A DNA stretch of 64,000 nucleotides from Flavobacteriaceae bacterium (GCA_013373635.1 JABXHN010000019.1:62001-126000); one strand, 5' to 3'; shown: positions 1-8,977, counted from the stretch's first letter. Notes: generated by a model from the letters alone, not told the origin. Translations and numbers: made by a program.

Positions 1-671
1 GTATGTGGAACTGTGTAAAGGTTGCAGATGTCGATCAAAATGGAACCATGGATATCATCGCTGGGAATGCTGGTTTGAATTTAAAATGGAAGGCCTCGAA
101 AGAACACCCCATCCAACTCTACTTAGATGATTACGATGAAAACACCTTTTTAGACCCGATTATTTTTTACAATTTCTTTGGAGAAAACGTCCCTTTTGCT
201 TCAAAAGACAAACTCATTTCTCAGATTCCAGCCCTTAAAAAATACTTTGTTAGATACAGCGATTTTGCTAAGGCTAAAGATATTCACACCCTTACTGGCA
301 AAGACAGTATCATGCAAACCAAAAGCATTAAAGAATTGCGTTCAATGGTCTTCTTAAATGAAAACAACACTAAATACAATGCTGTTCCATTACCTATAGA
401 AGCGCAGCTTTCTACAATAGAAGATGTTTATTTTGACAATGGAGATCTCTACTATGTGGGTAACTACAGTGGATATGTAACTGAATTAGGCCCTTCAAAA
501 TCTAATGCAGGAGGAGTCCTTAGCCATTTTAAAAATGGTAACTTTACCCAGAACAGATCACTTGGACTACCTGCTAATTTAGAAGGTAGAAAGATTGATA
601 AAATTTCAGATAAAACTTTTATAATTTTGACCAATAACGATAGTGCTTATACTATCACCAAAAAGAATTAA
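1..671 (+). CDS. FG-GAP/VCBS repeat protein, C-terminal part (5' end outside window)
   Basis: The reading frame is already open at the window edge, so only the last 223 or so residues are present. It holds one FG-GAP-like calcium-binding motif, VADVDQNGTMDIIAGNAG, close to the edge, followed by a beta-rich tail without a sorting domain. Proteins with several such repeats form extracellular or surface beta-propellers in Bacteroidetes. The next gene begins one base after the stop codon, so the two are very likely cotranscribed; FG-GAP proteins often sit beside vanadium-haloperoxidase-like lipoproteins in this phylum. Substrate or partner unknown. Confidence 0.75.
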   Translation, partial: MWNCVKVADVDQNGTMDIIAGNAGLNLKWKASKEHPIQLYLDDYDENTFLDPIIFYNFFGENVPFASKDKLISQIPALKKYFVRYSDFAKAKDIHTLTGKDSIMQTKSIKELRSMVFLNENNTKYNAVPLPIEAQLSTIEDVYFDNGDLYYVGNYSGYVTELGPSKSNAGGVLSHFKNGNFTQNRSLGLPANLEGRKIDKISDKTFIILTNNDSAYTITKKN

Positions 672-672
672 G

Positions 673-2016
673 ATGAAAATCAAAGCATTTTTCTCCATCC
701 TTACCTTAACAGCCCTAGTGTTATTTAGTAGCTGTGAAGAAAAAACTGAATATAAAGATCACTTAAATGATGCTGCTCTTTTTAGAGAAGTAGAACAAAA
801 ACTCTCAGATGTAATTGTATACGATATCTTTTCACCTCCGATTGCATCAAGAGTTCACGTATATCCATCGATTGCTGCCTATGCCATCATGCAACAGGCG
901 CATCCGGATAAATATCAATCACTACAGGGACAATTAACCGATTACACGGATGTACCCGCCTTAGAGGATCGCAAAGTCATTCCTAACTTAGCTGCTGTTC
1001 ACGCCTTTTTAACAGTGGGTAAGGCTCTTATATTCTCAGAAGAAAAGATAGAAGATTATCAACAACAACTATATGACCAACTTCAGGATGAAGGGTTGTC
1101 AAGTTTGGAATTTAAAGCTTCTATCAAATACGGTGAAGCAGTAGCTGAACACATTTTAAATTGGGCTGATGGTGATTTTTACAAACAGACGAGAACCTTC
1201 CCTAAATATACGATCCAAGAAGAAGATCGCTATTGGAAGCCTACTCCTCCAGACTATATGGAAGGAATTGAACCTCACTGGAACAAGATTCGTCCAATGG
1301 TATTGAAATCAGCAGATCAGTTTCCTCCAGTAGATCCTTATCCTGTAACTATGGATAAAGACTCCCCATTCTACAAAGAATTAATCGAGGTTTATGAAAC
1401 TGGAAATATGATCGCTGAAAATAAAGACAGTGAAGAAGCACAAATTGCTAGCTTTTGGGATTGTAACCCTTACGTTTCTCATCACAAAGGACACGCGATG
1501 TTTGCAACCAAGAAAATTACCCCTGGAGGGCATTGGATTGGAATTGTGAAAATTGCTTCTGAATTAAAAAACGATTCATTTGATCATACAGTTAATGCCT
1601 ATATGATGACATCAATAGCATTATTCGATGGATTTATCTCTTGTTGGGACACCAAGTGGAATACTTTGGTAGTTCGTCCTGAAACATTGATTAACCAGTA
1701 TATTGATGAAGAATGGCTACCACACTTACAAACACCACCATTCCCAGAATATACCTCAGGTCACTCGGTAATCTCCAGAGCTGCAGCAATCGCCCTTACT
1801 GCTGTTTATGGTGATAACTTTGAGTTTTTGGATACTACTGAACGTGTCTACGGATTAGGTGATCGTTCTTTTAAATCGTTCATTGATGCCTCAAACGAAG
1901 CTGCGATGTCCAGACTTTACGGTGGTATTCACTACCGCAGAGCCTGTGAGGAGGGAGTCAAACAGGGTGAAGCAGTAGGAACATATATAGTTAAAAACCT
2001 GATGACCTTAAAATAG
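673..2016 (+). CDS. Vanadium-dependent haloperoxidase / PAP2-superfamily lipoprotein
   Basis: 447 residues from the ATG at 673. An in-frame GTG 30 bases upstream is rejected because the ATG is followed at once by a good lipoprotein signal ending in LVLFSSC (Cys21). The three PAP2/haloperoxidase motifs are present: KWNTLVVRP (about residue 327), EYTSGHS (about 360) and SRLYGGIHYRRACEEG (about 412-427). These residues bind phosphate or vanadate; the last motif holds the catalytic His. The family includes bromo- and iodoperoxidases and acid phosphatases, and motifs alone do not decide between halide oxidation and phosphate hydrolysis. It is predicted to be membrane-anchored and exported. It follows the FG-GAP gene by one base. 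Confidence 0.8.
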   Translation: MKIKAFFSILTLTALVLFSSCEEKTEYKDHLNDAALFREVEQKLSDVIVYDIFSPPIASRVHVYPSIAAYAIMQQAHPDKYQSLQGQLTDYTDVPALEDRKVIPNLAAVHAFLTVGKALIFSEEKIEDYQQQLYDQLQDEGLSSLEFKASIKYGEAVAEHILNWADGDFYKQTRTFPKYTIQEEDRYWKPTPPDYMEGIEPHWNKIRPMVLKSADQFPPVDPYPVTMDKDSPFYKELIEVYETGNMIAENKDSEEAQIASFWDCNPYVSHHKGHAMFATKKITPGGHWIGIVKIASELKNDSFDHTVNAYMMTSIALFDGFISCWDTKWNTLVVRPETLINQYIDEEWLPHLQTPPFPEYTSGHSVISRAAAIALTAVYGDNFEFLDTTERVYGLGDRSFKSFIDASNEAAMSRLYGGIHYRRACEEGVKQGEAVGTYIVKNLMTLK

Positions 2017-2023
2017 AATTAAT

Positions 2024-2039
2024 TCACTATTTTTAGTGA
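2024..2039 (+). promoter_or_regulatory. Inverted repeat with -7-like element before the symporter gene
   Basis: TCACTATTTTTAGTGA is a perfect 6-bp inverted repeat around four T residues. It contains TATTTTTA, a near match to the Bacteroidetes -7 element TAnnTTTG, 22 bases before the symporter ATG. It may be a promoter with an overlapping operator; a weak terminator of the upstream gene is an alternative. Confidence 0.35.
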
Positions 2040-2061
2040 CCAACAACCAAATTACTTTAAC

Positions 2062-3639
2062 ATGATTGGAATCTTATCTTTTATTGGATTTACCCTCTTA
2101 GTAGCGGTTATTTCCTATTTAGCAACCAGAAACACCAATGAACAATCCTCAGATGGCTACTTTCTAGGAGGACGCTCCCTTACAGCAGGTGTCATAGCTG
2201 GTTCTCTTTTGTTAACCAACCTCTCCACCGAACAAATCGTGGGACTCAACGGATCCGCTTATGATAGTGGTTTGTCCGTTATGGCATGGGAAACCTTAGC
2301 CGCTATTACAATGGTTGTCACGGCAATTTTCCTCTTACCACGCTACCTAAAAGGGGGGCTCACAACCGTTCCGCAGTTTCTTGCAAGTCGATTTGACATT
2401 CAAACAAAATCAATTACCTCTGCCCTATTTTTAACGGGTTATGTCGTTGTATTACTTCCTGTGATCTTATACTCTGGTTCCGTAGCGATCAGCGGAATGT
2501 TTAACATCCCAGAACTCTTAGGTGTTTCTCACACGACTTCCATTTGGATCTGTGTTTGGGGAATTGGTATCATTGGATCGATTTATGCTGTTTTTGGAGG
2601 ATTAAAAGCAGTAGCTGTATCGGATTCAATCAATGCGATTGGATTACTTATTGGAGGATTATTAATTCCTGTATTTGGATTACTTCTCATTGGTGATGGT
2701 AGTATCACGCAAGGATTGAACGAACTTATCTCATCCAATCCTGATAAGTTTAAATCGATGGGGAGTGAATCGGATCCCGTTCCGTTTCATACACTTTTTA
2801 CAGGAATGATGCTCATTCAATTGTTCTATTGGGGAACCAATCAACAGATCATTCAAAGAGCTTTGGCGGCTAAAAACTTAGTGGAAGGCCAAAAGGGATT
2901 ACTCCTTGCAGCTTTTATCAAAATTTTAGGTCCTATTATCGTTGTACTTCCTGGTTTGATCGCCTACCATGTATTTAATGGAGGATTGGAAGTTGCTGAT
3001 CAAGCGTATCCAAAATTAGTAGCTGAAGTTCTCCCTAAAGGACTGATTGGTTTTTTTGCTGCGGTACTATTTGGAGCTATTTTAAGTTCCTTTAATTCCG
3101 TATTAAATTCTTCTGTGACACTCTTTGGGATTGACATCTACAAACAACACATCAATAAAGAAGCGGATGAAAAAACCATTGTAAAAAACGGAAAGACCTT
3201 TGGAGTTGTTCTAGCTATTGCTTCGATGTTTATTGCTCCACTGATTGCCAATGCTGGAAATTTATTTGATTATTTACAAGAAGTCAACGGTATTTATTCC
3301 ATTCCAATTCTAACGATTATATTAGTCGGATATACCACAAAACGAGTACCTGCACTTGCAGCTAAAGTCGGATTAATTTCTGGTTCCGTGTTATACATTA
3401 TCAGTCAATTTATTCTTCAACCGAGATTTGAGAACTACCCACACTACATTGATGTGATGGCCATCTTGTTTATTCTCAATGTCATCATCATGCTCGTCAT
3501 TGGAAAAATTTGGCCACGAGCTACTGATTATGTTCAAGAATACACCAAACAAGTCGACATTACGCCTTATTCAAAAGTAAAGCAAGTAGGGTTGGCGATT
3601 TGCGTCATTGTGATACTGATCTATTGGTATTTTGCATAA
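2062..3639 (+). CDS. Sodium:solute symporter (SSS/SLC5 family)
   Basis: 525 residues, all membrane segments, with the SSS-family layout: first helix MIGILSFIGFTLLVAVISYL, the YFLGGRSLTAGVIAGSLLLT signature near residue 35, TNLSTEQIVG and about 13-14 predicted helices. It is closest in style to the vSGLT/YidK group that moves sugars or related solutes with Na+. The substrate cannot be read from sequence. No transport-linked enzyme is beside it; the upstream haloperoxidase-like gene is 45 bases away in the same direction. Confidence 0.85.
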   Translation: MIGILSFIGFTLLVAVISYLATRNTNEQSSDGYFLGGRSLTAGVIAGSLLLTNLSTEQIVGLNGSAYDSGLSVMAWETLAAITMVVTAIFLLPRYLKGGLTTVPQFLASRFDIQTKSITSALFLTGYVVVLLPVILYSGSVAISGMFNIPELLGVSHTTSIWICVWGIGIIGSIYAVFGGLKAVAVSDSINAIGLLIGGLLIPVFGLLLIGDGSITQGLNELISSNPDKFKSMGSESDPVPFHTLFTGMMLIQLFYWGTNQQIIQRALAAKNLVEGQKGLLLAAFIKILGPIIVVLPGLIAYHVFNGGLEVADQAYPKLVAEVLPKGLIGFFAAVLFGAILSSFNSVLNSSVTLFGIDIYKQHINKEADEKTIVKNGKTFGVVLAIASMFIAPLIANAGNLFDYLQEVNGIYSIPILTIILVGYTTKRVPALAAKVGLISGSVLYIISQFILQPRFENYPHYIDVMAILFILNVIIMLVIGKIWPRATDYVQEYTKQVDITPYSKVKQVGLAICVIVILIYWYFA

Positions 3640-3667
3640 AATACTTTAACAAGACCTTAAAACAATT

Positions 3668-3704
3668 GGGCTGTAAGATTTTATATCTTTACAGCCCTTT
3701 TTAG
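3668..3704 (+). terminator. Intrinsic terminator of the symporter gene, overlapping the next promoter
   Basis: GGGCTGTAAGAT pairs with ATCTTTACAGCCC (one bulged T), followed by a T-run. The loop side holds TATCTTTA (3684-3691), a -7-like element 18 bases before the ATG at 3710, so the terminator and the next promoter appear to overlap. Confidence 0.75.
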
Positions 3705-3709
3705 TTGAA

Positions 3710-4348
3710 ATGAGAAGACTTATTTACATACTAATAGCTCTAATAAGCTGTAGCGTATACGCCCAAGAAGACTCTGGGAAACCCATCCCTATTGAAAGTG
3801 GAAAAGGGAACAGCAGTGGAATGCCAAAGATTAGTCCTCTCAAACAAAACAAAAAGAATCCTCTGGAATACAACAAAGAGTTTAAGATTGAATTAGAGCC
3901 CCAAAAGCGTAAAATCAATATGCTTCCCAATAATAATTTAGTTCAAGCTGGCGCGTACTTTGATTTCGACCCAAAGGTTGGTCCTCGTGAAAATGAAGTA
4001 GAAAAAGAAATCTTTGGAGATATGTTTTTAGGCAATGTCAAAGTCTATGACAAATTTGTAGGAGTGGTCTGTAGAGATCACCAAATTGTTGACGGAGATC
4101 GCGTTAAAATACTCCACAATGGAGAAGTCGTTCACGAAAATTTCTATCTGTCTGGTGCCTATAAAGGAGTGAATATCGATTTAGTCAAAGGTTATAATAC
4201 GATCGAATTCGTAGCTCTCAACCAAGGAAGTTCTGGACCCAACACAGCAGAGCTCGGAATCTATGATGCGAAGGGAAACCTTCTCAAAGAAGGGGTTTGG
4301 AATCTCTCCACTGGATCCAAAGGAACTTTAGTTGTAATCAGAGAATAG
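3710..4348 (+). CDS. Secreted protein of unknown function
   Basis: 212 residues with a clear signal peptide (MRRLIYILIALISCSVYAQ). The mature part begins with a Gly/Ser/Pro/Lys-rich low-complexity stretch (residues 20-60). It ends in a predicted beta-sandwich-like domain (residues 100-210) with motifs such as DGDRVKILHNGEVVHENF and LVKGYNTIEFVALNQG. I do not recognise a named family with certainty; similar short secreted proteins are common in flavobacteria. It converges with the penicillin-acylase gene, with only five bases between the stop codons. Confidence 0.7.
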   Translation: MRRLIYILIALISCSVYAQEDSGKPIPIESGKGNSSGMPKISPLKQNKKNPLEYNKEFKIELEPQKRKINMLPNNNLVQAGAYFDFDPKVGPRENEVEKEIFGDMFLGNVKVYDKFVGVVCRDHQIVDGDRVKILHNGEVVHENFYLSGAYKGVNIDLVKGYNTIEFVALNQGSSGPNTAELGIYDAKGNLLKEGVWNLSTGSKGTLVVIRE

Positions 4349-4361
4349 TCAAACTATTCTC
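4341..4361. other. Perfect hairpin spanning two convergent stop codons
   Basis: GAGAATAGT, CAA, ACTATTCTC form a 9-bp perfect inverted repeat with a 3-base loop. Each arm contains the last codons and stop of one of the two convergent genes (both end in a Glu codon, then TAG). It has no T-run on either strand; it may stabilise both 3' ends or stop convergent transcription. Confidence 0.5.
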
Positions 4362-6525
4362 CTGGATGATACTTCTGTTGTTGATCCTTTAAAACATCTT
4401 CTCTATAAAAAAGTACCTCTTTAAAAGTTCCTGTTCTATACAACTGCTCTTGATCTGAAAAGTGCTTGGAATTTGGATCACCACTTTGACCACCTGCGAG
4501 TAAACTCTTTGCTTTTAGTCGCTTTCCAAACTCAACCACGGCAACAAAAGAGTTTCCTCTAGTACCGTAGATCTTTTTAGTATTGTTCGTATAACGAGCA
4601 CCATAGGCAGCAAGTGCACCCCATCTTCCAGAGGCCCATCCAATTGGAATACTCGGTAAGGAATCATTAAATGCCTGACGAGTAGCTCCATCGATACGCT
4701 GGTAGCGATTTATGGCTCCCCAAGGTGTTTTCCAAGTTCCAAAATCAGATTCCAAAACTCCTTTTGCTTTTGTAAAGAGTTCCACTTTCAAATTGTCATC
4801 AGCAGCTGATCCCATATACTGTAAAAATTCCATAAAACTCATTCCTGAAGGACGTTTAACCTCTTCCATAATTTGAATTGCGTAATAACGAGCGAGGCTC
4901 ATAGCAATACTCTCTTCCGAAGTTCTAAAATCCCATTGTTTTAATACTCGAGCAGCCTCAATAATGTTTGGGTCGTTGCTTTTAGTTTCAACAGCAGTAA
5001 CTAAACCAGGTATTAAGTCAGCAAAGGCAGGTAAATAGGTGTCGTAAGCTAAATCGATAAAGCCATCTAAATCAATCTTATCCATTTTTGACAATAATTC
5101 TATGGCGTGTACTCCCCTGTGGTTTTCATCAGCTGTAGCCATATAATAAGGGTAATCTTCTTTCTTTGGGCTGTACTCTTGAGCCGCTGTAAAAGGAGTT
5201 GAATTACAGTTTTGCAGCCAACCATTTGCAGGATTGAGCAGCATAATGGTTTCATCCACCTGGTGGGCTCCTTGCCAATCAGTTTGTGAAGTAGATCCAT
5301 CTACTGCTTTTGAAAAGTCAAAAGCGACATTTCGCTTTGGAATAAAATTTCCATGAAAATAAGCGATGTTTCCATCACTGTCAGCGTAGACGGTGTTATT
5401 AGAAGAGTTTGTTCTCATCTCCATCATTTCTCTAAAGCCTTTATAGCCCTCTTGCTTGGTTCGAATAAAAGATTGTTGGAGTGCATTGACAGGATCCCAC
5501 AGCATGGCCGTTGCAGTCCACTTTCCATCTTCTATTCCTGTAATCGGACCGTGATGGGTTCTGTAGATGGGATAGGTTTTTGATTTTAAACCGCCTTCAG
5601 TGTCTTTATAAGCTAGGGAGATTTCATCCATTTGAACTGCTCTTAACTCATCGTCGTATTGATAGAACAATGAATCTGCTTTTTTAACAATGGTTTCTTT
5701 ATAAAGATCCATCACATCGGTATAGGTAGAAGTATGCATCCACCCCGTATGCTCATTAAAGCCTTGGTAGACAAAAAATTGTCCCCAAGTCACGGCTCCA
5801 TAGGCATTGAGCCCCTGTTTACTAACCACATGAACTTCAGGTCTAAAAAAGAATGAGGTATGAGGATTGATCAGTAGCATGGCATTTCCAGATTTGGTGT
5901 GTGATCCAGCGATTGCGATACCATTTGAACCAGCCGGCTCTTCAAATTCCTTTTCTTTTTGAATTAGTGCAACCTCCTCTGTTGACAAAGGCATTCCCTT
6001 TTCGTAAAACGATTTTATTTTCTGAATCGATACGCGTTCGATATCTCCTCCAATGGATCCCTCTGAGAAATACATCGGCATCCATGGCTCAAAACGAGTC
6101 AGTAATTTAGGAGTGACTTCAGGATGTGTATAGAGGTAATAATTGATTCCATCAGCAAAGGCATCACAGAGCTCTTGAAGCCATTTTGGAGCCGATTGAT
6201 AAGCCTTAATGGCTTCTTCTTCGGTCATAAAGAGTTTTGCTCTAAGATCCGAGTAAATTGCTTCCGCTCCCTGAACCTCTGCCAATCGACCAGTAGCCCA
6301 GATATAATTCTCTTCCACTCTATTAAAATCATCTTCGCATTGTGCGTAGAGAAGACCGAAGACCGCATCGGCATCTGTTTCCCCATAGATGTGTGGAACT
6401 CCATAAGAATCGCGAATAATTTCAATGTTTTTGGATTGTGCTTCCCACTGCTGAACTTCAGTCAGTTCAGAGGTTTGACAAGATAGGAGAACAACTGAGA
6501 ATAATACAGAAAATAAGTACTTCAT
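4354..6525 (-). CDS. Penicillin acylase family (Ntn-hydrolase) lipoprotein
   Basis: 723 residues with lipobox VVLLSCQ (Cys16). The N-terminal alpha-chain region has the family motif RDSYGVPHIYG (residues 38-48). The expected autocleavage site lies at AGSNGIAIAGSHT, with Ser200 as the N-terminal nucleophile, followed by INPHTSFFF and the oxyanion region. The family hydrolyses amide bonds of acyl side chains: penicillins, acyl-homoserine lactones, cyclic lipopeptides, or unknown peptides. Substrate here is unknown. The two chains would form after export on the periplasmic or outer-membrane face. A second, divergent family member lies at 31458-33836. Confidence 0.85.
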   Translation of the reverse strand: MKYLFSVLFSVVLLSCQTSELTEVQQWEAQSKNIEIIRDSYGVPHIYGETDADAVFGLLYAQCEDDFNRVEENYIWATGRLAEVQGAEAIYSDLRAKLFMTEEEAIKAYQSAPKWLQELCDAFADGINYYLYTHPEVTPKLLTRFEPWMPMYFSEGSIGGDIERVSIQKIKSFYEKGMPLSTEEVALIQKEKEFEEPAGSNGIAIAGSHTKSGNAMLLINPHTSFFFRPEVHVVSKQGLNAYGAVTWGQFFVYQGFNEHTGWMHTSTYTDVMDLYKETIVKKADSLFYQYDDELRAVQMDEISLAYKDTEGGLKSKTYPIYRTHHGPITGIEDGKWTATAMLWDPVNALQQSFIRTKQEGYKGFREMMEMRTNSSNNTVYADSDGNIAYFHGNFIPKRNVAFDFSKAVDGSTSQTDWQGAHQVDETIMLLNPANGWLQNCNSTPFTAAQEYSPKKEDYPYYMATADENHRGVHAIELLSKMDKIDLDGFIDLAYDTYLPAFADLIPGLVTAVETKSNDPNIIEAARVLKQWDFRTSEESIAMSLARYYAIQIMEEVKRPSGMSFMEFLQYMGSAADDNLKVELFTKAKGVLESDFGTWKTPWGAINRYQRIDGATRQAFNDSLPSIPIGWASGRWGALAAYGARYTNNTKKIYGTRGNSFVAVVEFGKRLKAKSLLAGGQSGDPNSKHFSDQEQLYRTGTFKEVLFYREDVLKDQQQKYHPGE

Positions 6526-6574
6526 GAGGGTTAAATTTTCTCTAAGATAAGAAATTCAACCAAAGAATTTGAAG

Positions 6575-6811
6575 TTATACTGCAGTCACACTTTCGATCT
6601 GAGGAACGTACTTTTTAATCGTCATTTCAACCCCAGATTTTAAGGTCATCTGATTGATGGAACAACGATCACAGGCTCCTTTAAAAGAAATCGTTACATG
6701 AACACCATCAACAATATCAACAAGGTCGATATCCCCACCATCAGATTGCAAGAAAGGTCTGATTTCCTCAAGTGCTTTTTCAATGTTTATTTTTACTTCT
6801 TCTGGACTCAT
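6575..6811 (-). CDS. NifU-type Fe-S scaffold domain protein
   Basis: 78 residues, equal to a free-standing NifU C-terminal domain. Motifs are EIRPFLQSDGGDIDLVDI and the cluster-binding CxxC in GACDRCSINQMTLKSGVE. Such small proteins assemble or carry [4Fe-4S] clusters to target apoproteins. It starts four bases after the mrp gene ends, so the two are an operon. This pairing supports a joint role in Fe-S delivery, relevant because the Mrp protein upstream lacks its own CxxC motif. Confidence 0.9.
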   Translation of the reverse strand: MSPEEVKINIEKALEEIRPFLQSDGGDIDLVDIVDGVHVTISFKGACDRCSINQMTLKSGVEMTIKKYVPQIESVTAV

Positions 6812-6814
6812 TCT

Positions 6815-7948
6815 TTATTTAGTTGAACAACCAGCCATGGTTGTAATCTTAATTGCCTCAGTCGCTGGCAATTCTTCATTTCTCTTTACTAACTCAGACA
6901 CCATATTTTTGGTCAACTGATCAAATGCCTTATTCAATACCTCATTTTCTTGAAGCGCAGCAGGTCTTCCGACATCTCCAGCTTCACGAATTGATTGAAC
7001 CAGTGGTAACTCACCTAAGAAGGGCGCCTCGATGGTCTCACTTAAATTCTTAGCTCCCTCTTTTCCAAATATATAATATTTATTATTGGGAAGTTCTTCA
7101 GGGGTAAAATAGGCCATATTCTCTATGATACCAAGTACTGGAACTTGAATTGATTCTTGTCTAAACATCGCGATCCCTTTACGAGCATCCGCAAGAGCTA
7201 CCTCTTGTGGAGTACTCACAACAATTGCTCCTGTAATTGGAAGTGCTTGCATAATACTCAAATGAATATCACCTGTTCCTGGAGGTAAATCGATTAATAA
7301 AAAGTCTAATTCTCCCCAATGGGCGTCAAAAATCAATTGATTGAGTGCCTTGGATGCCATAGCTCCTCTCCAGATCACTGCCTGATTCGGCTCTGTAAAA
7401 AATCCAAGTGATAACATCTTAACACCATAGGCCTCTACGGGAACCATTTTGGACTTTCCTTCCACCGTTACTGCTAATGGTTTGTGTCCAACCACATCAA
7501 ACATAGTAGGCATGGATGGACCGTATAAATCCGCATCTAAAACCCCTACTTTAAATCCTTTTTGTTGAAGACTTACCGCAAGGTTTGCGGTGACCGTAGA
7601 TTTACCTACTCCACCCTTACCAGAGGCTACAGCGATGATGTTTTGAATCCCTTCAATTGGTTGACCCTTGATGAGGTTTGGTTTAGGAGCTGAAGCTTTT
7701 TCACTCACCTTTACATTTACCTGCACCTTTGCTTTTTGGTATACCTCGTCGTGAATAATCTTCATGATTTCAACTTCGGTCTTTTTCTTCGCCTGTAGAC
7801 TTGGATTGTCAATTTCAACATCGACAACAACCTCGTCTCCAAAAATCACTACATTTTTAACCGATCCACTTTCGATCAAATTTGTTCCTGCACCAGGAGC
7901 AGAAATCAGTTCGAGAGCCTTGAGTATATCCTTTTTATTAAGAGTCAT
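6815..7948 (-). CDS. Mrp/NBP35-family Fe-S carrier ATPase
   Basis: 377 residues. An N-terminal MIP18/DUF59-like domain (residues 1-90) is followed by a P-loop ATPase with the deviant Walker A ASGKGGVGKST (about residue 107), DADLYGPSMPTMF and LLIDLPPGTGD. The family (ApbC/Mrp, Ind1) transfers Fe-S clusters. The CxxC used by E. coli ApbC, after the VENM motif, is absent: the stretch reads IENMAYFTPEELPNNKYY. The only late cysteine is in the C-terminal MAGCSTK. A TATCTTTA element at 7982-7989 on this strand is its likely promoter. It is followed by the nifU-like gene. Confidence 0.9.
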   Translation of the reverse strand: MTLNKKDILKALELISAPGAGTNLIESGSVKNVVIFGDEVVVDVEIDNPSLQAKKKTEVEIMKIIHDEVYQKAKVQVNVKVSEKASAPKPNLIKGQPIEGIQNIIAVASGKGGVGKSTVTANLAVSLQQKGFKVGVLDADLYGPSMPTMFDVVGHKPLAVTVEGKSKMVPVEAYGVKMLSLGFFTEPNQAVIWRGAMASKALNQLIFDAHWGELDFLLIDLPPGTGDIHLSIMQALPITGAIVVSTPQEVALADARKGIAMFRQESIQVPVLGIIENMAYFTPEELPNNKYYIFGKEGAKNLSETIEAPFLGELPLVQSIREAGDVGRPAALQENEVLNKAFDQLTKNMVSELVKRNEELPATEAIKITTMAGCSTK

Positions 7949-7981
7949 TTTAATGAGATTAAATTTAAATAAATCAGAGTG

Positions 7982-7989
7982 TAAAGATA
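7982..7989 (-). promoter_or_regulatory. -7 element of mrp
   Basis: On the minus strand TATCTTTA, seven of eight positions of the pattern TAnnTTTG, 34 bases upstream of the mrp ATG. It would start the mrp-nifU transcript separately from the upstream two-component operon. Confidence 0.45.
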
Positions 7990-8013
7990 CTGCAACGAGT
8001 TGAATTTAGGAAG

Positions 8014-8346
8014 CTATAACTCCAAATTCGGATCCCAAAATACGACTTTAAAATCCTGTACCTGAGAATCGGTAACTTCGACTCCTTCACTCTCTAAAAG
8101 TTGTTGCATTAGATTCGTTCCTTCGAAGTGATGTTTACCGCTTAGGAGTCCATTTCGGTTGACTACACGATGTGCTGGAACATCCTCTAGTCCATGAGAA
8201 GCATTCATAGCCCAACCAACCATTCGAGCTGAAGATTTAGTTCCTAAATACTGTGCAATTGCTCCATAAGAAGTCACCCTTCCATAGGGTATTTTTCTAC
8301 AGACCTCATATACTCTTTGAAAAAAACCAGTCGTATCCTGTTTCAT
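8014..8346 (-). CDS. Alkyltransferase-like (ATL) MGMT-domain protein
   Basis: 110 residues, only the DNA-binding domain of O6-alkylguanine-DNA alkyltransferases: YGRVTSYGAIAQYLG (helix-turn-helix), ARMVGWAMNAS (arginine finger region) and PAHRVVNRNGLLSG. The active-site motif PCHRV is PAHRV, so the acceptor Cys is replaced by Ala. ATL proteins cannot remove the alkyl group; known ones bind O6-alkylguanine and hand it to nucleotide excision repair. The start directly abuts the stop of the LysE-like gene, so it is the last gene of that operon. Confidence 0.85.
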   Translation of the reverse strand: MKQDTTGFFQRVYEVCRKIPYGRVTSYGAIAQYLGTKSSARMVGWAMNASHGLEDVPAHRVVNRNGLLSGKHHFEGTNLMQQLLESEGVEVTDSQVQDFKVVFWDPNLEL

Positions 8347-8976
8347 CTAACGATAGTATAATCGAATCACAGTAATCATTACCAAAATAACCATTAATGC
8401 AGAAAGCATATAATTCAGACGCTTGCTAAAACGATGCTTTTCAATCTTGACATTCTTAAAATAAAGAACGTAAAAGAGTAAAACAGCAGCCGTACCAAGG
8501 GAAGCTCCCAAAACAAAAACAGTAGTATCAACCGGATTAAACTCTATCCAACCCGAAGAGCGCCACATGGCATTGATCCCTGAATAATAAGGAATCGCTA
8601 ACATATTTAAACTTGCAAGAATCAACCCCTTTAAAAAATCATTTCGTTTTTTATCAGAGGCAATTTTGGTGCGTTCATCCTTGACTTTTTTTGCACTAGC
8701 GTAAAAATAAACACTGAGAATAGCAAAGACTCCGATTGCAATCTTCATCAATAAATCAATCACTTCAGGATGATTGTAAAGGTATTTGGATACCTGAACC
8801 CCTATGAGTGCTTGAATAAGAATGATGATACAAACACCTAGTGTAAACAAATAAGCATTCTTCTTTCCCTTATTCACTCTGATCTTTAAAGCTGTTAAAT
8901 TAAGCATACCTGGAGGCATGGTTCCTAAAAAGGCCGCTGAAAAAGTGATAAAAAATAAGGTGCTGTAATACTCCAT
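8347..8976 (-). CDS. LysE-family exporter
   Basis: 209 residues from the ATG of MEYYSTLFF; an earlier in-frame start would place 15 hydrophilic residues inside trmB and is not favoured. About six membrane helices. The N-terminal AAFLGTMPPGMLNLTALKI resembles the LysE signature (G-x-x-P-G-P). The family exports amino acids or related small molecules; the substrate is unknown. It begins one base after the trmB stop codon and is followed without gap by the ATL gene. Confidence 0.75.
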   Translation of the reverse strand: MEYYSTLFFITFSAAFLGTMPPGMLNLTALKIRVNKGKKNAYLFTLGVCIIILIQALIGVQVSKYLYNHPEVIDLLMKIAIGVFAILSVYFYASAKKVKDERTKIASDKKRNDFLKGLILASLNMLAIPYYSGINAMWRSSGWIEFNPVDTTVFVLGASLGTAAVLLFYVLYFKNVKIEKHRFSKRLNYMLSALMVILVMITVIRLYYR

Positions 8977-8977
8977 C

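Noticed and set aside
6124-6486. A 120-codon open frame on the plus strand inside the penicillin acylase gene
   Set aside because: It lies opposite a complete, motif-bearing enzyme, shows no protein motifs and matches the antisense of coding codons.
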